This document shows, in pieces, positions 1 through 7,651 of a stretch of DNA of 32,187 nucleotides. Made by a program: the position numbers and the translations under genes. The notes under the pieces are model-generated. The model was not told the origin of the DNA. It ran no database searches and saw nothing but the letters and a program-made list of their open reading frames with translations. This DNA is from JANMZR01 sp031383555. Lineage in GTDB: Bacteria > Bacteroidota > Bacteroidia > Cytophagales > Spirosomataceae. Every line of letters starts with the position of its first letter. Positions within the stretch are counted from its first letter, which is position 1. The stretch spans positions 1 to 32,187 of the forward strand of contig JANMZR010000172.1 of the NCBI GenBank assembly GCA_031383555.1, given 5' to 3'.

Positions 1-227
1 TTTTTTATTTTTTCAATGAACCTAAACAATTTGAAGGAGGTGAACTTGTATTACACCCATTTAATTTTTTAGAAGGAAATGATATTCCAATAAAACTAAC
101 CCCAATAAACAACTCATTGGTTGTTTTCCCATCTTTTGGGCTTCATGAAGTTTTGCCAATAGCATGCCCAAATAAAGAGTTTAAATTTTGGAGATTTGCA
201 ATAAATTGTTGGTTAAATAAAGCTTAA
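1..227 (+). CDS. 2OG-Fe(II) oxygenase, C-terminal part (5' truncated by window edge)
   Basis: The open frame starts at base 3, runs in from outside the window and ends at TAA 225-227, giving 74 residues. It looks like the end of a prolyl-4-hydroxylase-like 2-oxoglutarate/Fe(II) dioxygenase. A GGEL strand follows the position where HxD would lie. Next comes NSLVVFPSFGLHEV, whose His fits the distal iron ligand, and then FWRFAINCWL, whose Arg fits the 2-oxoglutarate carboxylate ligand. In this fold the enzyme hydroxylates a protein or small-molecule side chain while decarboxylating 2-oxoglutarate. The HxD half of the iron site is outside the window, so activity cannot be judged. The substrate is unknown. 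A bidirectional hairpin follows at 286-311. Confidence 0.7.
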   Translation, partial: FYFFNEPKQFEGGELVLHPFNFLEGNDIPIKLTPINNSLVVFPSFGLHEVLPIACPNKEFKFWRFAINCWLNKA

Positions 228-285
228 ATTTAAACTTGGTTGCTTAATTGCATTTAATTTTTTAATATAAAAAACAAATTAATAA

Positions 286-311
286 AAAAGCCCACTATTA
301 TGTGAGCTTTT
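286..311. terminator. Bidirectional intrinsic terminator
   Basis: Stem AAAAGC / GCTTTT plus CAC / GTG, with one C-A mismatch and a six-base loop. It lies between two convergent genes (oxygenase on +, oxidoreductase on -). The A-tract on one side and T-tract on the other let it serve both strands. Confidence 0.7.
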
Positions 312-336
312 CTATTTAAAAAAATTAAATTTATTT

Positions 337-1653
337 TTAACTAAAAAACTTCGTCACACCTGGCACCGCAACAGGATAAAAGCCGTCTGCATTAGGTTTT
401 AATGGCATATCAGCATCCCAGCTGAATTGACTTGGCATAATGCTTATTCCTGAATTGATGGCTTTGTCCCACTCAATTACTTGTCCAGAATAAGTAGCCA
501 TACGGCCTAAAATGGAGGTCATAGTACTTTTGGCGCCGTTTTCTGCATCAGCAAATTTATATATACCTTTGGCAATAGCTGCAAAAAGTTCGTCATGCTC
601 TACTTGATAAGGATTAGGGTCATTTTTATCGTCATGCTTATAAAGCGTTTTACCTTTATGGTCTACAATATGGGATGAATCAAACATTATTTTACCTTTT
701 GTTCCTACCACCAATTCATCTACTTTGGCCCAAGTACCTTTAATATGGCGGCATTGGCTGTTTAAAATGGATCCATCGGCATATTCAAATTCCACTAAAT
801 GGTGGTCATATATCTCACCAAATTCTTTGCCCTTACGCACCTCACGTCCACCAGTTCCACGTGCACGTACAGGATATGCATTTTTGGCCCAATTGATTAC
901 GTCAATATTATGTATATGTTGTTCTGTTATATGATCACCACATAACCAGTTGAAATAGTACCAGTTGCGCATCTGATATTCCATTTCAGTTTGGCCTGGC
1001 TTACGTGCATTTACCCATACGCCGTCGTTGTTCCACCAAGCTGAGGCCGAGACGATATCTCCTACCATACCGTCACGAAGTCTTTTTATAAGATTTCGAT
1101 AGGAAGTTTGATAATGACGCTGCAAGCCTACAACTACATTTAATTTTTTCTGTTTAGCAATTTGCGCTGCAGCCAAAACCCTTTGAATACCGGCTGGGTC
1201 GGTGGCTACAGGTTTTTCCATAAAAATATGTTTCCCCTGATTAACAGCTTCCTCAAAATGTATAGGCCTGAAACCCGGAGGCGTACATAAAATCACAACA
1301 TCGGCTAATGCAATGGCTTGTTTATACCCATCAAAGCCAACAAACATCCGCTCTTTTGGTACATCGATTTTACTTTTCAGGGCACCACCGTCTTCTTTTG
1401 AAATATTTTTATAGCAACTTTCAACTCTATCTTGAAAAGCATCGGCCATTGCCACTAATTTTACGTTTTGCTTTGACATAAGTGCCTGTGCTACAGCTCC
1501 TGTTCCCCTTCCACCACAACCAATCAAAGCAATTTTTATCTCATCTGCAACAGAATTGTTATAATTGCCTTTTGAGAAAAAAGGTGCTGCTAATAAACTC
1601 CCTGTTAAAATAGAACTGTTTTTTACGAATTCCCTTCGTGACGAATTTTCCAT
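337..1653 (-). CDS. Gfo/Idh/MocA family oxidoreductase, Tat-exported
   Basis: A 438-residue NAD(P)-dependent oxidoreductase of the Gfo/Idh/MocA family. The N-terminus carries a twin-arginine signal (SRREFVKN at about 5-12, then a hydrophobic stretch ending near FFSKG), so the protein is predicted to leave the cytoplasm folded. The Rossmann dinucleotide site is IALIGCGGRGTGA, and the family motif MEKPVATDP (catalytic Lys in EKP) lies near residue 145. The C-terminal half is the usual alpha/beta substrate domain. Tat-exported members of this type are very common in Bacteroidota and are usually linked to sugar or sugar-acid conversion, but nothing here fixes the substrate. It is a single gene, convergent with the upstream oxygenase. 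Confidence 0.85.
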   Translation of the reverse strand: MENSSRREFVKNSSILTGSLLAAPFFSKGNYNNSVADEIKIALIGCGGRGTGAVAQALMSKQNVKLVAMADAFQDRVESCYKNISKEDGGALKSKIDVPKERMFVGFDGYKQAIALADVVILCTPPGFRPIHFEEAVNQGKHIFMEKPVATDPAGIQRVLAAAQIAKQKKLNVVVGLQRHYQTSYRNLIKRLRDGMVGDIVSASAWWNNDGVWVNARKPGQTEMEYQMRNWYYFNWLCGDHITEQHIHNIDVINWAKNAYPVRARGTGGREVRKGKEFGEIYDHHLVEFEYADGSILNSQCRHIKGTWAKVDELVVGTKGKIMFDSSHIVDHKGKTLYKHDDKNDPNPYQVEHDELFAAIAKGIYKFADAENGAKSTMTSILGRMATYSGQVIEWDKAINSGISIMPSQFSWDADMPLKPNADGFYPVAVPGVTKFFS

Positions 1654-1697
1654 AACAATATAGATTTTTTTAAAGAAAAAGTTAAATATTTTTCATT

Positions 1698-1705
1698 CAA
1701 AAATA
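1698..1705 (-). promoter_or_regulatory. Possible Bacteroidota -7 element for the Gfo/Idh gene
   Basis: On the minus strand this reads TATTTTTG, matching the TAnnTTTG consensus, about 45 bases ahead of the ATG at 1653. No clear TTTG -33 box stands at the expected distance, and the region is very AT-rich, so a chance match is possible. Confidence 0.3.
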
Positions 1706-1850
1706 ATCAATTATTTCTTTAAATATGTGATGTTCTATCCTAACAGTAAAATTATTAAAGGATATTTTGATATTTATGCATTAAAAAAGGCAAAGTAAAT
1801 TGCCTTTCAATGTAAAAATATCATAGTAAATATAATAAACGATCTAAAAA

Positions 1851-2264
1851 TTAGCTATTTGGCAAGCTTGGAAATTGTACTTTATAGATATTCGATTCAG
1901 CTATTTTATTGAACCAATTTTTTTCGTTTATTATTTTCACTATTTTTTCATGAATAGTTACTGATGTTTTTTGAGTAACATTAAGCCACTTATTTAATAT
2001 AGTTGGGTCAATTCCTACATTTTCTTTAATTAAATAATAAGCTAACAACCAAGTACTTAAAGGCAATTTAGTATTCTCAAATTCTGTTTTTGAGAATACT
2101 GAAAAAGATCTAAAGCAGTTTTCACATTGAAATTTATTTTCAATATTATAATCAATTATTTTTTGGCAACCGCAGTGTGGGCATTCGGTTTTATTTCCCC
2201 ATCTAATTTGTTCGAGGGTTTTTATAATTTCTGAATTGTTGTTGAACCCTTTGAAATTTTTCAT
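1851..2264 (-). pseudogene. IS1595-type transposase, N-terminal zinc-ribbon fragment
   Basis: A 137-residue protein made of the N-terminal part of an IS1595-family (ISXO2-like) transposase. It has a zinc ribbon with CPHCG near residue 34 and CENC near 47, followed by the helix-turn-helix-like segment rich in LSTWLLAYYL and LNKWLNVTQKT. Full-length family members are roughly twice this length and carry a DDE catalytic domain, which is absent here. Minus-strand sequence beyond the stop at 1851 meets another stop after nine codons. It is most likely a relic of an insertion, though a stand-alone DNA-binding protein cannot be excluded. No terminal inverted repeats were recognised around it. Confidence 0.65.
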
Positions 2265-2430
2265 ATTTTAAAATTTATCTAAATATATCTTTAATCGATT
2301 GAGGCAACTCAAATATCCTATTAAAATAACATACTAGTTAGAATGCAATTCTTTGCAAAATTGGATAAAAATTTAAATAATAAATACATTTACATTGCTT
2401 ACTAGTTATACTTTGTTTATATTTATTTTT

Positions 2431-2438
2431 TATTTTTG
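2431..2438 (+). promoter_or_regulatory. Possible -7 element for the AraC-family gene
   Basis: TATTTTTG matches TAnnTTTG about 50 bases upstream of the TTG start at 2490. A TTTG lies at 2412-2415, but the 15-base spacing is shorter than the usual 19-20, so support is weak. Confidence 0.3.
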
Positions 2439-2489
2439 TGAATAAAATAGTTAATACAGCTATACAAATTGTAAAATTATACTTGAATT

Positions 2490-3341
2490 TTGAAAACTGA
2501 CTTTGAAAAAATAAATCCCGATCCTGGTAGTTCATTTACTTTACTGCATATTGATATACCTTTAAATTCTATACCTTGGCATTATCATTATCATCCTGAA
2601 ATTGAGCTTGTTAATGTAATAAAAGGATCTGGCAAACGTCACGTTGGCAACCATTTAAGTTATTTTGAAAATGGAGATTTGGTATTAATTGGTTCCAATT
2701 TACCACATGCAGGTTTTGGAAATGGAGCTATTGGAAAGCATGAGGAAATTGTTCTGCAGTTTCAGTTTAATTTTATGCAAAATAGTATTCAAACTTGGCC
2801 TGAGATTTCAGAATTTAAATCACTTTTTACAAGAGCAAATCAAGGAATTCATTTTTATGGAAATACGGAAAAGGAGGTGAAGTTCTTATTGAAAAAAATG
2901 TTGCGGTCAAATCCATTTCAACGTTTGCAATTATTTTTTGAAGTGTTTAATATTCTTTCTTCATCAACTGAATATGAACTACTTAATGCAAAAGGAGTCA
3001 AGTATAATTTTCAAAAAAAAGATGAAAATAGAATAAAAAAAATAATAAGCTTTGTGGAAACAAACTACAATAAAAGTATTGAATTTGAAGAAGTTGCAGA
3101 TTTAGCAAATATGACAATTCCCGCTTTTAGTTCTTATTTCAAAAAAACTATGAGCTTAAATTTTACGGATTTTTTGAACGATTTTAGAGTTAATAAAGCT
3201 TGTTTAGCCTTGTTAGAAGGAAAAAGCGTTACAGATACTAGTTTTGAATCAGGTTTTAACAATGTAACTTATTTCATAAAAGTATTTAAAGCAATTAAAG
3301 GAGATAGCCCCCTAGTATATCAAAAAAAATTATTAATTTAA
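2490..3341 (+). CDS. AraC family transcriptional regulator with cupin sensor domain
   Basis: A 283-residue regulator. The first ~90 residues form a cupin-type ligand domain with the His-rich stretch WHYHYHPEIELV, the turn around RHVGNH and the closing strand GSNLPHAGFG. Residues from about 180 form two AraC helix-turn-helix units, including FEEVADLANMT and the second-helix motif TDTSFESGFNNVTYFIKVFK. Members with a cupin N-terminus usually control carbohydrate use. The only workable start is TTG at 2490, because a TGA lies two codons upstream and the next ATG is far inside the cupin domain. It stands alone. Its 3' end is only 13 bases from the end of the convergent FGE-like gene. Confidence 0.88.
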   Translation: MKTDFEKINPDPGSSFTLLHIDIPLNSIPWHYHYHPEIELVNVIKGSGKRHVGNHLSYFENGDLVLIGSNLPHAGFGNGAIGKHEEIVLQFQFNFMQNSIQTWPEISEFKSLFTRANQGIHFYGNTEKEVKFLLKKMLRSNPFQRLQLFFEVFNILSSSTEYELLNAKGVKYNFQKKDENRIKKIISFVETNYNKSIEFEEVADLANMTIPAFSSYFKKTMSLNFTDFLNDFRVNKACLALLEGKSVTDTSFESGFNNVTYFIKVFKAIKGDSPLVYQKKLLI

Positions 3342-3353
3342 ATTTAATTGTTT

Positions 3354-4337
3354 TTATTCAACCTCCAATGCCTCTTTAAAAAAGAGCTCAATTTCATCGT
3401 TACTTGGCTGTAAGATAGGCCTTACTATTCTGAAACCAACTGACTCACCATCTGTTAGCCACCATTTACTTTTAGGAATTTGCGGATCCCTCTTATTCCA
3501 GCTTTGGTTTTGAGGCTGTCGATCGGCAATTCGAAGCTGTGTTAAATTACTCTTAAATCCGCCACCTTTTGCAGTATGATAAGACCGGAAATTTTCCCGT
3601 TTCATATAAAAACTACCAATAGGGTTATCTTTTAATTTTTGGAAATAATCAACATCATACATATTCATTGTCCATTCGGCAACGTTCCCAAGCATATCAT
3701 GAAGCCCCCATTTATTAGGTAATTTTTTCCCAACTTCATGGTATTTAAGTTTACTATTTTCATTATACCAAGCGTAATTTTTAATGTTTTGTAGGTTAAT
3801 TCCCTCTCCATAAATAGCCTTTTTACCAGCATTAGCAGCATATTCCCACTCAGCTTCTGTTGGGAGCCTATAAAAAATTCCGGTTTTTTTCCAAAGCCAT
3901 TTACAATAAGCCAAAGCCGTAAAGGGTTGCATGGAATTGGCAGGAAAGCCCCCCTCTTTTCCCATACCCCAAGTAAGGTCGATGTATTGGGCCGTCGGCC
4001 TGGATATTGCGTCTAGTTTTGGATCCTTCATAGTACTCTGCGAGAGATCTTTTTCTTCAAAACGGAATGCCATAAATTGGTCATGGGTAATTTCAGTGGC
4101 CGACATCCAAAATTGATCAATATTTATCATAGTTTGAGGCCCTTCATCCATATCTCTTCCTTTTTCAGTTAATGGACTACCCATCAAATACTTACCAGCA
4201 GGAATTGGCAACAATTTTATAATAATATTTTTGTTATTAATTGTCTGCTCATAGGCAATAAAGTCTGAATTTTGAGCAAACAATTTTGTTGAAATTATTA
4301 AGATTAGGCAACCAATTTTCAATAAATTTAATTTCAT
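3354..4337 (-). CDS. SUMF1/FGE-sulfatase-domain protein, exported
   Basis: A 327-residue protein with an N-terminal signal peptide (cut predicted after KLFAQ, near residue 22) and one formylglycine-generating-enzyme-like fold. Family landmarks are PAGKYLMGSP near residue 46, a TEITHDQFMAF segment, RLPTEAEWEYAANAG near 160, the GLHDMLGNVAEWTM core near 210 and the terminal GFRIVRP. Related proteins include sulfatase-maturing enzymes, iron enzymes of the EgtB type and many uncharacterised Bacteroidota surface proteins including gliding lipoproteins. No pair of catalytic cysteines is evident, so true formylglycine-generating activity is doubtful. It follows apbE by 18 bases on the same strand and is probably cotranscribed with it. 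Confidence 0.8.
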   Translation of the reverse strand: MKLNLLKIGCLILIISTKLFAQNSDFIAYEQTINNKNIIIKLLPIPAGKYLMGSPLTEKGRDMDEGPQTMINIDQFWMSATEITHDQFMAFRFEEKDLSQSTMKDPKLDAISRPTAQYIDLTWGMGKEGGFPANSMQPFTALAYCKWLWKKTGIFYRLPTEAEWEYAANAGKKAIYGEGINLQNIKNYAWYNENSKLKYHEVGKKLPNKWGLHDMLGNVAEWTMNMYDVDYFQKLKDNPIGSFYMKRENFRSYHTAKGGGFKSNLTQLRIADRQPQNQSWNKRDPQIPKSKWWLTDGESVGFRIVRPILQPSNDEIELFFKEALEVE

Positions 4338-4355
4338 TTTTGTATTTACATTTGG

Positions 4356-5465
4356 CTAGTTAAAATATTTATCAAACCCTTTTGACTTATATTCAACTAA
4401 TTTATTAGCTTTATTTTCAATAATTAGCACTTCAGCTTTTTCATTTTTTGCCAAAATTAATCCTTTTTTTATTGGTAAAATACAAATGGCAGTTGAAAGC
4501 CAATCAGCCTTTGTTGCATTTTCACATAAAACAGTAACTTGTCGTTGATTTTGAAGGCCTAATCCTGTTTTTGGATTCAAAATATGTGAGTACTTTTTCC
4601 CATTGATTTCCACAAACTGGTAGGCATCGCCAGATGTTGAAATAGCTATTTTATTCAATTTCAGTATTTTATTATTCAAAAAATTTGAATTACTGGGTAT
4701 TTCAACTCCTATTTTCCAGTTATTCTCACCAGGAGGTGGGTTCCCTATTGCCATATTACCAGCCGCATCTATCAAAACTTGGCTTATATCATTTCTCAAA
4801 AAATATTCAAACACTTTTTGAGCCGCATAACCTTTCCCAATTCCACCCAGATCAATTGACATGTTTTTTTTCGTTAATCTTGCTTGATTTTTTACCGAAT
4901 CAACCCATAAATATTGCACACCAGTATTCAAAATTGTATTATGTAGTTGATTTTTATTAGGTAGTTTTTTTTCCTTTTTTGTCTGTCGCCAAAGTTTCGT
5001 TAGCGGCCCTAAAGTAATGTCAAAGGTATAAAAGCTCCTTTCGTAAGCTTTTTTACTCTCTATAAATATGTTTAATAAGTCTTTTGAAATATTTATTGAA
5101 AGGCCATTCCCAGCATTTTTTGCTATAATTCCTATTTCTGACAAGTCAAAATAATCACTAAATGAATTATTTAAACTATCAATTATTTTGTAAGCATTTT
5201 TGGCTAGTAATTGGGCTTTTATTGAGTCGGCATGGTAAAATGTTATCTCAAATGTCGAACCCATTTTTTGTTCAGTAAAACGATAGCGCTTTTCTTGAGA
5301 AAATGCTGGAATAATACATAATAAATAAATAGAAATAGTGAAATTAAAGTAATGTAAAACTTTTACTTTAAGGGTTTTCCAAAAATTCAAATAATTCAGA
5401 TTATATTTGCAAACTTTTTTAAGACTAACAAAAATAATTAAAAAATTTAGGGATTTGTTGCCCAA
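4356..5465 (-). CDS. apbE: FAD:protein FMN transferase (ApbE family), exported
   Basis: ApbE attaches FMN covalently to a Ser/Thr of target proteins on the periplasmic face, using FAD and Mg2+. Landmarks are QKMGSTFEITFY, FYTFDITLGPLTKLW, and the family signature MSIDLGGIGKGYAAQ followed by VLIDAAGN and, later, ISTSGDAYQF and YSHILNPKTG (metal and flavin site). The ATG at 5465 would give an unusually long N-terminus. A hydrophobic signal segment ending in IIPAFS lies near residues 45-57, so a downstream TTG or other non-ATG start around residue 25 is possible. It is divergent from ompH with a very short spacer. A partner flavoprotein is not obvious nearby. The neighbour downstream is an FGE-like protein. 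Confidence 0.85.
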   Translation of the reverse strand: MGNKSLNFLIIFVSLKKVCKYNLNYLNFWKTLKVKVLHYFNFTISIYLLCIIPAFSQEKRYRFTEQKMGSTFEITFYHADSIKAQLLAKNAYKIIDSLNNSFSDYFDLSEIGIIAKNAGNGLSINISKDLLNIFIESKKAYERSFYTFDITLGPLTKLWRQTKKEKKLPNKNQLHNTILNTGVQYLWVDSVKNQARLTKKNMSIDLGGIGKGYAAQKVFEYFLRNDISQVLIDAAGNMAIGNPPPGENNWKIGVEIPSNSNFLNNKILKLNKIAISTSGDAYQFVEINGKKYSHILNPKTGLGLQNQRQVTVLCENATKADWLSTAICILPIKKGLILAKNEKAEVLIIENKANKLVEYKSKGFDKYFN

Positions 5466-5520
5466 ACCTTGAATTAATCTAATAAAAAAAACTCATTAGG
5501 GCTTGAGATTAAATTTCAAA

Positions 5521-6120
5521 ATGAAAAATTCTACATTATTAATTTACAATATTATCCTTACTTTGGCTGTTGGCATTTTGTTTTTCTTGCATTTCAAAAG
5601 CAGTACTCCCATTGCCTCATCCGCAACTTCGGTGGCTTCCAATAAAAAAATTGTTTTTGTGAATACAGATTCGCTACTTACTAACTATCAATTTTATAAG
5701 GATACCCAAAAGGAATTTGAAAACAAAGGATATAGACTTCAAGTTGATCTAGGCAGTAAAGAGCGTGCCCTTCAAAATGAATTAGGGGCTATTCAACAAA
5801 GAGCTCAAACTATGAGCCAAGTTGAATTGCAGGCGGCTGATATTACATTGAAGAAAAAAAGCTCCGAATTACAAGCTTACAGCCAACAAGCTCAGCAGAA
5901 ATTGGCTGAGGAGCAGTCAAAAAGGGTTGATGAGATTTACAATGCAATTCGTGATCATATAAAATCGTTGAACGCAAAAAATAAATACGAATATGTATTG
6001 GGTTATGCAAAAGGTGGTGGTATTTTATTTGCTGATGATGCTGTTGATGTAACAAAGGCAATAGTTACTGGTCTAAATAATGGCTATAAAGCAAAAACTC
6101 CAGTCGAAGTAAAAAAATAA
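5521..6120 (+). CDS. OmpH/Skp family periplasmic chaperone
   Basis: A 199-residue protein from the ATG at 5521 (an in-frame TTG at 5503 exists but adds six unlikely residues). It begins with a signal or membrane segment (STLLIYNIILTLAVGILFF). The Skp core starts at KKIVFVNTDSLLTNYQFY near residue 43, followed by a long charged, Gln-rich coiled coil (about residues 60-140) and the closing strand YEYVLGYAKGGGILFADDAVDVT. Skp-type proteins form trimers that hold unfolded outer-membrane proteins in the periplasm. It is followed by a terminator at 6195. Confidence 0.85.
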   Translation: MKNSTLLIYNIILTLAVGILFFLHFKSSTPIASSATSVASNKKIVFVNTDSLLTNYQFYKDTQKEFENKGYRLQVDLGSKERALQNELGAIQQRAQTMSQVELQAADITLKKKSSELQAYSQQAQQKLAEEQSKRVDEIYNAIRDHIKSLNAKNKYEYVLGYAKGGGILFADDAVDVTKAIVTGLNNGYKAKTPVEVKK

Positions 6121-6194
6121 ATTACAATAAAGCTTTTTAACAATTTTGAAAATTTGTTATTTATTATAAAAAGCAATTTTAAAAAATAGAATTA

Positions 6195-6226
6195 AAGAGC
6201 CATATAGTTTTATGGCTCTTTTTTTT
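6195..6226 (+). terminator. Intrinsic terminator after the OmpH/Skp gene
   Basis: Perfect ten-base stem AAGAGCCATA / TATGGCTCTT with a six-base loop, followed by a run of T. It overlaps an in-frame ATG at 6212 ahead of smpB, which argues that smpB starts at 6242. Confidence 0.9.
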
Positions 6227-6241
6227 GCAAATAATTTGTTG

Positions 6242-6697
6242 ATGCCCAAAACGGAAATACTTAAACATGTTGAAATAAAAAACCGAAGAGCGTCTTTTGA
6301 GTATTCCTTTTTAGATACCTTTTCAGCAGGTATAATATTACAAGGCACCGAAATTAAGTCAATCAGGCAAGCAAAGGCAAATATTTCAGATGCATTTTGT
6401 TTATTTCAAGGTAATGAATTATTTATTAGAGGCTTAAATATTTCAAAATATGAATTAGGCACAGATGCCAACCACAACCCCCTCAGAGATCGAAAATTAT
6501 TGTTGAATAAACGGGAGCTAACTAAGCTATCAAATAAGTTAAAAGATCAAGGCCTCACCATAGTACCTACGAAACTTTATCTAAATGAAAAAGGTTTAGC
6601 CAAAATAGATATTGCCCTTGCGAAGGGTAAAAAATTGTTTGATAAAAGAGATTCCATTAAAGAAAAAGATGTAAAAAGAGATTTGGAAAGGAAATAA
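6242..6697 (+). CDS. smpB: SsrA-binding protein SmpB
   Basis: A 151-residue SmpB, the tmRNA partner that brings SsrA to stalled ribosomes for trans-translation. Landmarks are EIKNRRASFEYSFLDTFSAG near residue 10, the loop LQGTEIKSIRQAKANISDAF, and NPLRDRKLLL. The basic C-terminal tail includes ALAKGKKLFDKRDSIKEKD, which enters the decoding centre. The start at 6242 gives MPKTEILKHV. The upstream in-frame ATG at 6212 falls inside the terminator stem and would add ten hydrophobic residues not typical of the family. Confidence 0.95.
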   Translation: MPKTEILKHVEIKNRRASFEYSFLDTFSAGIILQGTEIKSIRQAKANISDAFCLFQGNELFIRGLNISKYELGTDANHNPLRDRKLLLNKRELTKLSNKLKDQGLTIVPTKLYLNEKGLAKIDIALAKGKKLFDKRDSIKEKDVKRDLERK

Positions 6698-6871
6698 TAA
6701 AAAATTTGATTCCATTTTTTTTAAATAAAAATTGTTTTTTGTAAATTGCTATTGCAACTTTAAAAATATTAACTAATTAAATTAAATAGAACTTATTGAT
6801 AAAATTTGAAAAATATCTAAATGATAAATTATTAAGAAAAAAGCTTCCAAATATGTAAAATTATAGCTTAT

Positions 6872-7402
6872 ATGGGTCGGAAAGTACTAGTATTAAATCA
6901 AGATTACAGTGCCTTTACAATTTGTTCAGTTCCGAAAGCCTTCCTTTTGGTTTTTCTGAAAAAAGCCGACCTTGTTTGTGAAGACGCTACCGAAAAGCTG
7001 CATAGCATATCCCAAACTTTTTCTCTACCCTCCGTTATTCGCCTCCACAGATATGTATATCTACCTTATAAAGGCATGATGCTTTCAAGGCAAAATATAT
7101 TTAAAAGAGATGGAAATCATTGCCAATATTGCGGCTCAGGCAACCACCTCACGCTAGACCATGTATACCCAAAGTCGAGAGGAGGGAAAACTACATGGGA
7201 CAATTTAGTTACTGCCTGCAAAAATTGTAACGCCAAGAAGGGAGATTCCACTCCCGAAGAAGCCCGAATGAATTTAAAAATGAAACCCTACAAACCTTCT
7301 TTTATTATGTTTTTAAGAGACTTTTCTGGGTCTGTTGAAGACAATTGGCTTCCATTTATAGGTAGAAAAGAAAAAGCTAGCTATATAAATGAGCAAGTTT
7401 AG
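6872..7402 (+). CDS. HNH endonuclease
   Basis: A 176-residue HNH-family protein of the form conserved across Bacteroidota, beginning GRKVLVLNQDYSAFTICSV. The nuclease core holds CQYCG (Cys84, Cys87), the catalytic LTLDHVYPKSRGG (Asp96-His97), Asn111 in WDNLVTAC, and the second zinc pair Cys116 and Cys119 (CKNC). All residues expected for metal binding and catalysis are present. The biological role of this family is not established. It is not linked here to a restriction methylase or a phage gene. Confidence 0.88.
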   Translation: MGRKVLVLNQDYSAFTICSVPKAFLLVFLKKADLVCEDATEKLHSISQTFSLPSVIRLHRYVYLPYKGMMLSRQNIFKRDGNHCQYCGSGNHLTLDHVYPKSRGGKTTWDNLVTACKNCNAKKGDSTPEEARMNLKMKPYKPSFIMFLRDFSGSVEDNWLPFIGRKEKASYINEQV

Positions 7403-7552
7403 TTTTAGGAAATTTTCAAAATAAAACAGCAAAATGCTTCAAATAAACTACTATTAGTTGCAATAAATTCAAACCTCTGGCCTTGATATTCAACTCCATA
7501 GGATATTATCAAAATTTAAAAAATTCCATTACTTTTTTTCAATAAAATTCCC

Positions 7553-7560
7553 TACCTTTG
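7553..7560 (+). promoter_or_regulatory. Bacteroidota-type -7 promoter element of rpsA
   Basis: TACCTTTG is an exact TAnnTTTG match, about 90 bases upstream of the rpsA start. The -33 box is poorly defined (a T-rich run near 7533-7539). Confidence 0.65.
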
Positions 7561-7651
7561 CAATCCGTTTCGCAAAGAAAAGGTATATTTTCACTAAATT
7601 TCAGCTCGAAAGCTCGACTTGCTGATGTACAAAGAGCTCTTAATCAAACAC

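Noticed and set aside
6212..6241. Longer smpB start at ATG 6212
   Set aside because: That ATG lies inside the 3' arm of the terminator at 6195-6226, and the extra ten residues are not SmpB-like.
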